Below, piece after piece: positions 16,661-24,378 of a DNA stretch of 43,580 nucleotides. Numbering within the stretch: the stretch's first letter is position 1; the number at the start of each line of letters is the position of its first letter. Below the pieces are notes generated by a model that was not told the origin of the DNA, searched no databases, and worked only from the letters and a program-made list of their open reading frames with translations. The stretch lies in the NCBI GenBank assembly GCA_000995415.1, contig LCEX01000013.1, positions 1 through 43,580 on the forward strand. The letters are read 5' to 3'. This DNA comes from Candidatus Gottesmanbacteria bacterium GW2011_GWC1_43_10. GTDB lineage: Bacteria; Patescibacteriota; Microgenomatia; UBA10105. The position numbers and the translations under genes were made by a program.

Positions 16661-18523
16661 ATGGTGAAAAAAATTAAAACGCGTTCTCAACTTCATTTGA
16701 CTGTAAGTCTCATGCAACCTATGGTAGCAGGAGATACTGCTACTGGGGATGATCAATCAACTACGAACTTTCCTGCTACGCCTCCGGCAACTTTAGATCC
16801 TAATTCACCACCTCCGTTTACTCCCGAACCGCCGCCGGCTCCACCAAATGATGTACCGCTAGTTTCAACTGTACCTGTAGCAGAAGCTCCGGCTGCGCCA
16901 CCTCCAGTTGATGCTTCTCCTATTACCCCCCCGCCGCCAGTTGCACCTCCTATGCCACCCGAATCAACGACATCTGTAAATCCGCCGGCTGAAATTGCTC
17001 CGGCTGTAGCCCCGACTACTGCTCTAGAAGGAGAACCCGGATTTACTTTGTCATCGGAACCACCACCTCCACCTCCGCCTACCGAACCGCCGACTTATGA
17101 TTCTTTGGGAAGTGTTCCTAGAAAAAAAAGGTCAGCCAAAATCCTAACCATGATCGCAGTTACGGTTTTTATAGCCTTGACGATCCCGGTGGTGGTTTTT
17201 CTCGCCAAACGCAACCAGGACATCCGTCAGAAAGCGGCTTGGAATCCAACGTGTAGCGGATCCTGGACCTGTACCAAAGACACTCAATCTTTTACATACC
17301 AATGCGCTCCTTTTAACGGGCAAACTGAAGCCGGTTGTACCGGCGGAAATGATGTCCAAGGAAATTTCTGTAACACTGCTGAAGGATGGGTTCGTACTGG
17401 TGGTTGCACTTGGAATTCTGGATGTTCACCGGAAGGATATGCAATTTTAAATGGTCAATGTTATGCATTAAATGGGATGTCGTGTGGAACATACTGTTGT
17501 AACCAACCAGTAGATATGTCTCTTTGCAACAATCCACCTTCTTCACCCAACCCTTCTCCTTCTCCTGATACCTCTCCTTCTCCAGGAGATTTGCCTCCGG
17601 GTGACGGACCGGTGTGTAATCCAATCGGTCAAGTGGAATATGAATGTCCAGACCCACCAGGTAATAATAATAAATGCCATCAATGTGGTTCTAATAATCA
17701 ATGGATACAAACTAATGCTCCCGGTTGTCAAACCACTGATCCAAATTACTTTTTTTGCAATGCCTGTGACACTGCACTTTATCCAAACCGCGTCTGTTAC
17801 TCTGCTACCCCCAGCGGTTCACCCAATCCAGCCGCCCAGATAAACTACAGCGATCCGAATTGTTTAGGTGTTGCCAATACCGGCAATTTGGATCTGAACT
17901 ACACTACCCGCCGCTGCGTTTGCCAAGGGTCGGTAGGCGCTTGCGATACTGCCAACGGCGGTACTTGTAACAACGTGTCACAGGGCGTGATCACTCCCGG
18001 ACAGTCGCTCACTCAAACGATTTGTTATGCCGGACCAACTAGTTGTACGTCTGAACAAATTGACTTGGATGTTTGGTATGGCTCAACCAATGTCACCGGC
18101 GGCGGTATCATCCGCCAGAGTTCAGTCCAGGGTGAAGCTTGCACTTCAGCTTCACCTTCCCCGGGTGTCACAGCTCAATGCACCAATCTAAACATTTACC
18201 AGGTCACAGGTGATATCACCCAGGCCGGCTCCTGGCAACTCCTGGACTCCACCCAACTTTCAGCTCTACAACCAGGCGCCATCATTTACGCAACCACTAA
18301 AGGCACTGTCACCGGCGGGGCGTTTGATAAAGCCAGAATTCGTATCAATCCGACTGCCAATCAAGCCTGGAACGTGGGAGATGAAACTACGCTACTCAAA
18401 CCCAAAGTCAACGTCGGCGATTTGGATGAATATTATGTGTCCTATACCATCCCCAATGATGGCACAATAACATTTAGTTTTGAATCTGAAATACATGAAC
18501 CAACACAAGATAAATGGTTCTAA
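16661..18523 (+). CDS. Proline-rich, cysteine-rich single-TM surface protein
   Basis: No family is recognised for the 620-aa product. Residues 1-155 are Pro/Ala/Thr-rich and predicted cytoplasmic, with several PPP runs. A basic stretch (RKKRSAK) and a TM helix (about 161-182, LTMIAVTVFIALTIPVVVFL) follow. The extracytoplasmic part has many cysteines in pairs (CSGSWTC, CNTAEGW, YCCNQ, NKCHQCG, CNACD), pointing to disulfides. A PSPSPDTSPSPG linker and a C-terminal beta-rich domain close it. The long Pro-rich cytoplasmic tail is unusual and suggests a binding partner inside the cell. CCAAAAATTTGG lies just upstream and may terminate the previous operon. Confidence 0.65.
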   Translation: MVKKIKTRSQLHLTVSLMQPMVAGDTATGDDQSTTNFPATPPATLDPNSPPPFTPEPPPAPPNDVPLVSTVPVAEAPAAPPPVDASPITPPPPVAPPMPPESTTSVNPPAEIAPAVAPTTALEGEPGFTLSSEPPPPPPPTEPPTYDSLGSVPRKKRSAKILTMIAVTVFIALTIPVVVFLAKRNQDIRQKAAWNPTCSGSWTCTKDTQSFTYQCAPFNGQTEAGCTGGNDVQGNFCNTAEGWVRTGGCTWNSGCSPEGYAILNGQCYALNGMSCGTYCCNQPVDMSLCNNPPSSPNPSPSPDTSPSPGDLPPGDGPVCNPIGQVEYECPDPPGNNNKCHQCGSNNQWIQTNAPGCQTTDPNYFFCNACDTALYPNRVCYSATPSGSPNPAAQINYSDPNCLGVANTGNLDLNYTTRRCVCQGSVGACDTANGGTCNNVSQGVITPGQSLTQTICYAGPTSCTSEQIDLDVWYGSTNVTGGGIIRQSSVQGEACTSASPSPGVTAQCTNLNIYQVTGDITQAGSWQLLDSTQLSALQPGAIIYATTKGTVTGGAFDKARIRINPTANQAWNVGDETTLLKPKVNVGDLDEYYVSYTIPNDGTITFSFESEIHEPTQDKWF

Positions 18524-18542
18524 CATCAAATTTATGAAAAAT

Positions 18543-18577
18543 AAACTGCAAACTGTGAACTATAAATTGTTAACTAG
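18543..18577. repeat. 7-nt tandem array (AAACTGC-like) in a spacer
   Basis: Heptads AAACTGC, AAACTGT, GAACTAT, AAATTGT, TAACTAG fill the gap before the 18581 gene. The first units match the coding arrays in the uvrD-like gene and the second FemAB gene. Confidence 0.6.
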
Positions 18578-18580
18578 CTT

Positions 18581-19195
18581 ATGAAATTTTTGAAGAAAAA
18601 CTGGCCATTTTTGCTGATCGGATTGGTTAGTCTGTTATTGGGCGTTTTGGCCATCTTGACTGCTGCTAAACTGCGGCAAACCAAACCGGTAGCTCCAACT
18701 GCTCCTCAGTCCAAACCACAGGCTTTGGAAGGTAGTCCAGTGCCAGAATGTCGGACTTCATTTACTATCACTTTGGGTTCGCCCGGCCCGTCAACCACAC
18801 CTTCACCCACACCCACCACGTCACCTGGTACGCCAACTCCCACGCCATCACCGACTGCCACACCTGTTGCCACACCCACTCCGACTCCTTCGGCGACTCC
18901 GGCAGTGACACCTTCACCTACCGCTTCACCGCCACTTGACTGCGGATCAACCTGTACCAGCAGCACTAATTGTACGTCTGGCATGACTTGCTACATCGCC
19001 AGCGGAACTACCGGAGTTTGTCGCAACGTGAGCTGTCAAACTGATACGGATTGTGTGTGTGATGTGGCTTTAGCCGCTTCGCCCAATCCGTCGTCTTCGG
19101 TGATCCCAAGTGTTCCGCAAGCCGGCACTGCTTGGCCTACTCTACTACTTATTCTTGGCGGCACGGCACTCCTGATCCTTGGCTTCGCTCTGTAA
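18581..19195 (+). CDS. Thr/Pro-rich surface protein anchored at both ends
   Basis: The 204-aa product has an N-terminal TM helix (about 9-30, FLLIGLVSLLLGVLAILTAA), a long Thr/Pro/Ser stalk (about 67-117) and a small Cys-rich knot (about 119-163; CGSTCTSSTNC, MTCYI, VCRNVSCQTDTDCVC). A C-terminal hydrophobic segment (WPTLLLILGGTALLILGFAL) follows with no basic tail. The stalk plus Cys knot suggests a spacer-presented ligand domain. Last gene of the surface cluster; it converges on the LCP gene across a 9-nt-period hairpin. Confidence 0.68.
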   Translation: MKFLKKNWPFLLIGLVSLLLGVLAILTAAKLRQTKPVAPTAPQSKPQALEGSPVPECRTSFTITLGSPGPSTTPSPTPTTSPGTPTPTPSPTATPVATPTPTPSATPAVTPSPTASPPLDCGSTCTSSTNCTSGMTCYIASGTTGVCRNVSCQTDTDCVCDVALAASPNPSSSVIPSVPQAGTAWPTLLLILGGTALLILGFAL

Positions 19196-19199
19196 AATA

Positions 19200-19237
19200 T
19201 AAGTTACTTAAGAAACCTAGGTAACTTAAGTCACTTA
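19200..19237. repeat. 9-nt periodic dyad between convergent genes, probable terminator
   Basis: From 19201: AAGTTACTT, AAGAAACCT, AGGTAACTT, AAGTCACTT. Most units are self-palindromic (AAGTNACTT), and TAAGTTACTTAAG (19200-19212) pairs with CTTAAGTCACTTA (19225-19237) with one mismatch. It lies between two converging stop codons. Confidence 0.6.
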
Positions 19238-19240
19238 TAA

Positions 19241-20227
19241 TTACTTCACCAACTCCTCACAATTCGTCTGGTTTTCAATCACACAGTCCACGTATTTACC
19301 AATTTGCCCAAAATCTCCGTGTTTGGGGATAAGCACCCATTTGCCGTCATATTGCCACTGCGGCGGGTTGACGAGTAAACCGGTGATTTTTTTCTCCGGT
19401 TCATCCTGGATTAAAGCACTGGTGCGAACTTGTTCTTGATTTAAAACAAACGGCCGGCCCGCTAACATCACCTCACCCAAGCTCATATCTGTAGTTGTAG
19501 CCGTATCCAAAGCCGTAGCAAATTGCTTAAGCAGTTTGATATTGGTGATGATTTCTTTGTCCAACAAACGTTTTTTGAGCGCTAGCATCACTGCCTGTTG
19601 TCTCCGGCCCCGCGAAAAGTCAGTTCCGGCGTCGCCCTCTGCATGTCGACTGCGCACATATTTTAAGGCGCGGTCTCCATCCATATGTTCAACTCCCAAA
19701 CCAAAAGTCACTGTTTCATACCGACAGAGGTACTCCTTGTCTCCGTCACACAAATCGTTTTCCTTGCCCGCGATAGGGTCAAAGTCGATAAGTAACGCGT
19801 AATGGATCGGTATTCCCACCACTTCTTCAACTGCCGACTTGGCTAAAATCAAACCGCCGCCGGCAATTTTAGTCTCGCCTATGTGATATGCGGCGTTGAT
19901 TTTATCTTTGAGGTTAGTGAGCCAAATATCCCGCGGCACCGAAAGTAAAACCGTGTCTTTATTGGTTAACCCAACACTTGCCACCATGATGGTGTCAGTC
20001 AGATCGGCGCCTTCATGCATCCCGCCACCGATTCCCAAAAGTAAGATATTGGTCCGCCCCTGGCTTTGTTTTAGTCTAGTTGTTTGGCCGCTAGCTAAGT
20101 CAATGATAATTCCCGGTGTCAATTTATAAGTCATACTGATGTTTATTAACAAGACCAAACCGTAGAATAGCAGGGCCAAAAGTATTCCCACCAATATCCG
20201 CTTTATCCATTTAAATCGAGTCGGCAT
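19241..20227 (-). CDS. LytR-CpsA-Psr (LCP) family cell-wall glycopolymer transferase
   Basis: LCP enzymes attach lipid-linked glycopolymers to peptidoglycan outside the membrane. The 328-aa product has an N-terminal TM (about 10-30). The LCP core is clear: NILLLGIGGG-x-H, GADLTDTIMVASV, LLSVPRDIWL, KINAAYHIGE, HYALLIDFD. The catalytic arginine-rich block is LKYVRSRHAEGDAGTDFSRG followed by RRQQAVMLALKK. It lies 14 nt downstream of tpiA, so likely co-transcribed. Functionally linked to the WecA/TagO-like enzyme at 40.4 kb, which would make the lipid-linked donor. Confidence 0.92.
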   Translation of the reverse strand: MPTRFKWIKRILVGILLALLFYGLVLLINISMTYKLTPGIIIDLASGQTTRLKQSQGRTNILLLGIGGGMHEGADLTDTIMVASVGLTNKDTVLLSVPRDIWLTNLKDKINAAYHIGETKIAGGGLILAKSAVEEVVGIPIHYALLIDFDPIAGKENDLCDGDKEYLCRYETVTFGLGVEHMDGDRALKYVRSRHAEGDAGTDFSRGRRQQAVMLALKKRLLDKEIITNIKLLKQFATALDTATTTDMSLGEVMLAGRPFVLNQEQVRTSALIQDEPEKKITGLLVNPPQWQYDGKWVLIPKHGDFGQIGKYVDCVIENQTNCEELVK

Positions 20228-20241
20228 ATTTTACTCCCAGA

Positions 20242-20928
20242 TTAGTTATGAGTCGCGTTAGTAATGAGGTGATAAAATGTAGCTGGAGTCAGGCTGGCAC
20301 CACCCGGCAATACTCCATCCAATTCGTTTTTTTCTGCATATGCGGCCACATTTTCTGCTGTCACGCTGCCGCCGTAAATGATCTTGGTGTCTGGCGCCTG
20401 GTTTTTGATAGCAGCTGCCGCTTGGGCCGCATTTTCGGCTGTTTCCGGTTTGCCTGTGCCGATGGCCCACACCGGTTCGTAAGCTACCCATTTGACTCCT
20501 GCAGGGATAGGCATTTTACTGTCTTGGACGCAGTAAATTGACGTTATACCAATACTTTGTGCCTCTGCAATTTTGGCACTTAAATCATGATCTGTTTCGC
20601 CAAAGTATTTGCGGCGTTCAGAATGACCAATGAGAGTAAATCCAACTAAGTCTTTGACCATGCTTGCCCCGATTTCACCCGTATAAGCTCCAGTCGGATA
20701 GCTAGAAATAGTTTGTGCTCCCAGCACTAGCGGTAATTTATTAAGTTCAATAAGCGAGTGCAGTGTGGTTAAGTGAATAAAAGGTGCGCACAAAATGATC
20801 TTTGCTTTTGCGCTGTCAAATGGCTGTTTTTTCCACAGAGTAGTAAAATCCTGCATCCAAATCACTGCTTCACCTACAGTTTTATTACTTTTCCAATTTC
20901 CAATGATGTAAAAAGGTGCAGTGCGCAT
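20242..20928 (-). CDS. tpiA: Triosephosphate isomerase
   Basis: Interconverts dihydroxyacetone phosphate and glyceraldehyde 3-phosphate in glycolysis. The 228-aa product carries N11 and K13 (IGNWKSNKT), catalytic H102 (LIGHSERRKYFGE) and catalytic E151 (VAYEPVWAIGTGK), plus the phosphate-binding IIYGGSVTAEN and DGVLPGGASL. It is shorter than the usual about 250 aa, matching the compact style of the window. A TATAAT at 20942-20937 lies 8 nt before the ATG, suggesting an almost leaderless transcript. First gene of a two-gene unit with LCP. Confidence 0.95.
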   Translation of the reverse strand: MRTAPFYIIGNWKSNKTVGEAVIWMQDFTTLWKKQPFDSAKAKIILCAPFIHLTTLHSLIELNKLPLVLGAQTISSYPTGAYTGEIGASMVKDLVGFTLIGHSERRKYFGETDHDLSAKIAEAQSIGITSIYCVQDSKMPIPAGVKWVAYEPVWAIGTGKPETAENAAQAAAAIKNQAPDTKIIYGGSVTAENVAAYAEKNELDGVLPGGASLTPATFYHLITNATHN

Positions 20929-21017
20929 GTGGCTTGATTATATATTTTACCTAGTTTCCGCCAGTTTTACAAACCGCTCTTACCAAGTTTTGGTTCCGCG
21001 TATGTTATCATCAAAAG

Positions 21018-22844
21018 ATGTCCTTACCTACTACCGAACTACTGACAGATCTAAATCCGGCCCAACAACAGGCGGTCAAAACCACCGACGGCCCCTTACT
21101 GATTTTAGCTGGAGCCGGCAGTGGTAAAACCCGGGTCCTGACTTATAAAGTCGCGTACTTGATTAAGGAAAAACGCATCCCGCCAGAACAAATTTTGATG
21201 GTCACTTTTACAAATAAAGCTGCTAACGAAATGAAAAACCGCATCCAAAAATTGTTAACTGCGAACCGCGAACTGCCTACTGCCAACTCTATACTTCCCT
21301 TTGCCGGCACTTTTCATTCACTTTGTGCCAAAATCTTACGCCGTGATGGCCACTTTTTGAGTATCCCGCCGTTCTTTGTGATCTATGATGAAACCGACCA
21401 AAAAGAGGCAATCAAAGACATCATGGATCGATTTGATATTTCGCAAAAACAATACCATCCGGCAGCAGTCCTAAACCTGATTTCTCAAGCCAAAAATGAA
21501 CTCATTTCCGCTTCCGAATACCCCCAGTATGCGCGTGGTTACTTTCAGCAAATCGTGGCCAAAATTTATATCGCATATCAAAAATTACTCAAGGAAAGTG
21601 GTGCCCTCGACTTTGACGATCTGCTTGGTGAAACCGTCCGCCTGTTACAAAATTTTCCCGAGTGCCGGCGTCATTACCAGAAACAATTCCATTATGTATT
21701 GGTGGATGAATATCAAGATACCAATCACGCCCAATATACCCTAACTAAACTTTTGAGTTCCGGCACGCACAATTTGTGTGTGGTGGGAGACGCCAGCCAA
21801 TCTATTTACGCCTGGCGGGGAGCCAACTTTCAAAACATTTTAAATTTCCGGCGCGACTTTCCCCAGGCCCGGATTTTTCATCTGGAACAAAATTACCGCT
21901 CGACCCAAAATATTTTGGATACGGCCTTTGCCGTCATCTCCAAAAACACATCACACCCAATCCTCAAACTATGGACCCAAAATCTGCGCGGTGAACTGAT
22001 AAAAGTGTTTGCCGCCGGAAACGAACACATTGAGGCCCTGTTTATCCTCGGGCAAATAACCAAACTGCAACTGCCGCTATCTCATGTTGCAGTTCTTTAT
22101 CGTACCAACGCCCAATCTCGCGTGTTGGAAGAAGCTTTTTTGCGAAGCGGCCTGCCTTATACCCTGATCGGCGGGATGCGTTTTTATGAACGTAAAGAAA
22201 TCAAAGACCTATTGGCTTATCTCAAACTAGTGCAGAACCCCCAAGACCAGATCGCCCAAAAAAGAATCGTCAAAATTGGCAAAGGCCGACAGGAAAAATT
22301 TAGCCTCCTAAGAGATAAACTTGATCCCCAACGACCAACGGGCGAGATTTTAGAACTGATCCTGGCAGCAACCAATTACCAAAAACTTTATGACCAAAAC
22401 AGTGAAGAGGAAAGGATGCGCCTCGAAAATATCGCGGAGCTCAAAAGTGTAGCGAGTGAATTTCCCAATTTAAGTGAGTTTTTGGAAAATGTCGCTTTGA
22501 TTGAAACCGGTTACCATCCGCGCGGCCGGCCCAGGGAAAACCAACCGGCAGTGACCTTGATGACCATGCACGCGGCCAAAGGCCTCGAGTTCCCGGTAGT
22601 ATTTATCGTGGGTATGGAAGAAGGCCTATTTCCCCATAGCCGGTCACTCCTTGATAGTTCGGAACTTGAGGAAGAACGCCGGCTGTGTTATGTGGCTATC
22701 ACCCGTGCCAAACACCAACTATACTTGACCTATGCCCGCCGCCGTTTGTACTTTGGGTCGCGGATGAGCAATACTGTCTCGCGCTTTTTATCCGAGATTC
22801 CCGAAAACTTACTTGAGGATATTTATCTATCGGAATTGGAGTAA
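21018..22844 (+). CDS. UvrD/PcrA-type SF1A DNA helicase (short)
   Basis: 3'-5' helicase for repair and replication restart. The 608-aa product has Walker A LAGAGSGKTRV, motif Ia VTFTNKAANEM, Walker B VDEYQDTN, motif III GDASQSIYAWRGA, motif IV NYRST, motif V MTMHAAKGLEFPVVF and motif VI EEERRLCYVAITRAK. It is 100 or more aa shorter than PcrA, mostly in 2B and the C-terminus. Residues about 80-92 (TANRELPTANSIL) are encoded by a 7-nt array lying in a loop just before the conserved GTFHSLCAKILR. TATCAT at 21006-21011 lies 6 nt before the ATG, the leaderless spacing. Confidence 0.93.
   Translation: MSLPTTELLTDLNPAQQQAVKTTDGPLLILAGAGSGKTRVLTYKVAYLIKEKRIPPEQILMVTFTNKAANEMKNRIQKLLTANRELPTANSILPFAGTFHSLCAKILRRDGHFLSIPPFFVIYDETDQKEAIKDIMDRFDISQKQYHPAAVLNLISQAKNELISASEYPQYARGYFQQIVAKIYIAYQKLLKESGALDFDDLLGETVRLLQNFPECRRHYQKQFHYVLVDEYQDTNHAQYTLTKLLSSGTHNLCVVGDASQSIYAWRGANFQNILNFRRDFPQARIFHLEQNYRSTQNILDTAFAVISKNTSHPILKLWTQNLRGELIKVFAAGNEHIEALFILGQITKLQLPLSHVAVLYRTNAQSRVLEEAFLRSGLPYTLIGGMRFYERKEIKDLLAYLKLVQNPQDQIAQKRIVKIGKGRQEKFSLLRDKLDPQRPTGEILELILAATNYQKLYDQNSEEERMRLENIAELKSVASEFPNLSEFLENVALIETGYHPRGRPRENQPAVTLMTMHAAKGLEFPVVFIVGMEEGLFPHSRSLLDSSELEEERRLCYVAITRAKHQLYLTYARRRLYFGSRMSNTVSRFLSEIPENLLEDIYLSELE
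21257..21291. repeat. In-frame 7-nt tandem array in the uvrD-like gene
   Basis: AACTGCG, AACCGCG, AACTGCC, TACTGCC, AACTCTA. Five 7-nt units (35 nt) encode a surface loop between helicase motifs. Confidence 0.7.
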
Positions 22845-22847
22845 GTT

Positions 22848-23081
22848 TTATCTAGGTGAAATATTACTTGGAGCTTGAGTCGAGGCAGCGCGGGTCTGGT
22901 CAGGGGTAGTTGAAGTCTTAGGAAGCAGTACTAAAATCAAGGTTCCAATTACAGCTAGAACTGCAAACAACATCTCTACAAACAGCGCAGTCCGCACCCA
23001 GACGCTCTTGGGATATTTGAAGGAAAATACATCCGGAATGATCCGCTCATCCACTGGCAACCAAGGATACTTTTTGTTCAT
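22848..23081 (-). CDS. Small single-TM protein
   Basis: The 77-aa product has a polar N-terminus with Pro/Tyr/Trp residues (NKKYPWLPVDERIIPDVFSF), one TM helix (ALFVEMLFAVLAVIGTLILVLL) and a Thr/Ser/Pro tail. No family is recognised. It is supported by a good promoter and an ATG 9 nt after the -10. It converges on the helicase gene with a 3-nt gap. Confidence 0.65.
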   Translation of the reverse strand: MNKKYPWLPVDERIIPDVFSFKYPKSVWVRTALFVEMLFAVLAVIGTLILVLLPKTSTTPDQTRAASTQAPSNISPR

Positions 23082-23090
23082 GTCACCATA

Positions 23091-23119
23091 ACTATATTCT
23101 CCTCAAATTAAAAAATCAA
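23091..23119 (-). promoter_or_regulatory. Promoter for the 22848-23081 gene
   Basis: Minus strand TTGATT (23119-23114), 17 nt, TATAGT (23096-23091). The start codon is 9 nt downstream, so the leader is at most a few nucleotides. Confidence 0.6.
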
Positions 23120-23239
23120 GAACTTGAAAATTGTGGTCAAACAGTTAATTAATAATGCAAGCCGTCAAAATTTAGCTGGTTAATTTTAACCATTCAGCCA
23201 TATAACAATTCTTGCGCATAACCATATATAATACACCTT

Positions 23240-24316
23240 ATGTATCGCGAATTGACCGAAACTGATCGAACTACATATAACCGTCTGGTTAACCACCCAC
23301 TCCAATCATGGGAATGGGGAGAGTTTCGGGAGAAAACTGGGGTAAAAGTTGTCCGGGTTGGTTTATTTGATAAAGGTAATCTAACAGACGGATTTCAACT
23401 CACATTTCACCAGATTCCCTTTACCAACTACAGTGTCGGCTATTTTCCCAAAGGCAAACTGCCAACTACTGAAATGATTGCTGCTTTAAAAGAAGTTGGT
23501 CAAAAACATAATGCAATATTCATAAAACTCGAACCAAATGTCATTCTGGCAAGTCCCGAAGGGACGCGTCCAGAATCTGATTCAAAAGATTCTGGAGTCT
23601 CCGCCAACTGGCGGATCCCCAGAATGACTAACCTTATTCGTTCTTCGAAGGAAATTTTTACCAAATACACTTTTTACATTGATTTAACAAAATCTGAGGA
23701 AGAATTAATCAAAAGTTTTGAAAGTAAAACTCGTTACAATATCCGCCTTGCTCAAAAACATGGAGTAACAATTCAAGAAGAAAATACTAAAGAAGCGTTT
23801 GATCGTTATTTGGAACTGACTCAAGAAACGACCAAACGCCAAGGGTTTTATGCCCACTCCGATAAATACCACCGCCTCATGTGGAAACATCTTAATCATC
23901 AGCTGACAGCTGATAGCTCACAGCTCACAGCTCATTTGTTTACCGCCCGTTACCAAGGAAAAATCCTGGCGACTTGGATTTTATTTTTGTTTAATAATGT
24001 CTTGTATTATCCTTACGGCGCATCTTCGCAAGAACACAAAAATGTGATGGCATCAAATCTCATGATGTGGGAAGCGATCCGCTGGGGCAAGTCCTACGGC
24101 GCCCGAACTTTTGATCTTTGGGGCACTCCCGGACCAGATCCCAAACCCACCGATGATTATTATGGATTCCATAAATTTAAACTCGGATACCATCCACAAC
24201 TTGTTGAATTTATAGGAACTTATGATCTGATCCTTAAACAACCACAATATGTGATTTTTCAAATAGTAGATAAATTTCGATGGATACTTCTTGGACTAAA
24301 GGCAAAATTAGTATGA
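23240..24316 (+). CDS. FemAB/FemX-like peptidoglycan interpeptide bridge aminoacyltransferase (copy 1)
   Basis: The GNAT-fold Fem family adds amino acids from aminoacyl-tRNA to the lipid II stem peptide. Family features in the 358-aa product: LQSWEWGEFREKTGVKV near the N-terminus, KLEPNV, YIDLTKSEEELIKSFESKTR followed by YNIRLAQKHGV, and the C-terminal ASNLMMWEAIRWGKSYGART, FDLWG and GFHKFKLGYHPQLVEFIGTY. Two non-homologous insertions interrupt it: residues about 101-130 come from an 89-bp palindromic element and about 221-232 from a 7-nt array. TATAAT at 23227-23232 lies 7 nt before the ATG (leaderless). Confidence 0.9.
   Translation: MYRELTETDRTTYNRLVNHPLQSWEWGEFREKTGVKVVRVGLFDKGNLTDGFQLTFHQIPFTNYSVGYFPKGKLPTTEMIAALKEVGQKHNAIFIKLEPNVILASPEGTRPESDSKDSGVSANWRIPRMTNLIRSSKEIFTKYTFYIDLTKSEEELIKSFESKTRYNIRLAQKHGVTIQEENTKEAFDRYLELTQETTKRQGFYAHSDKYHRLMWKHLNHQLTADSSQLTAHLFTARYQGKILATWILFLFNNVLYYPYGASSQEHKNVMASNLMMWEAIRWGKSYGARTFDLWGTPGPDPKPTDDYYGFHKFKLGYHPQLVEFIGTYDLILKQPQYVIFQIVDKFRWILLGLKAKLV
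23540..23628. repeat. 89-bp palindromic element inserted within FemAB copy 1
   Basis: Terminal inverted repeat GTCATTCTGG (23540-23549) / CCAGAATGAC (23619-23628). Three internal hairpins lie between: GTCCC-gaa-GGGAC, CCAGAATC/GATTCTGG, CCGCC-aact-GGCGG. Cloverleaf-like, it reads through as an open frame. It shares one hairpin with the element at 24975. Confidence 0.8.
23900..23934. repeat. In-frame 7-nt tandem array in FemAB copy 1
   Basis: CAGCTGA, CAGCTGA, TAGCTCA, CAGCTCA, CAGCTCA: five nearly perfect heptads encoding QLTADSSQLTAH. Confidence 0.75.
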
Positions 24317-24323
24317 TTTTTAT

Positions 24324-24370
24324 AACGCCCCCATTCCCCCTCTTAAATTAAGAGTGGGTTAGGGGGAGTT
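24324..24370. repeat. Palindromic element with CTCTTAAATTAAGAG core between FemAB genes
   Basis: AACGCCCCC (24324-24332) opposes GGGGGAGTT (24362-24370), with a perfect 15-nt palindromic core at 24340-24354. Same design as 25373-25440. It fills the gap between the two FemAB genes and may end transcription or act as a repeat element. Confidence 0.6.
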
Positions 24371-24378
24371 ATTTTTTA

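Noticed and set aside
16661-17110. CCN-rich DNA as a repeat element
   Set aside because: It is explained by Pro/Ala codons of the cytoplasmic Pro-rich domain; no fixed period or inverted ends.
18706-18984. Minus-strand Gly/Val-rich open frame
   Set aside because: It is the complement of the Thr/Pro-rich stalk of the 18581 gene; low-complexity DNA leaves opposite frames open.
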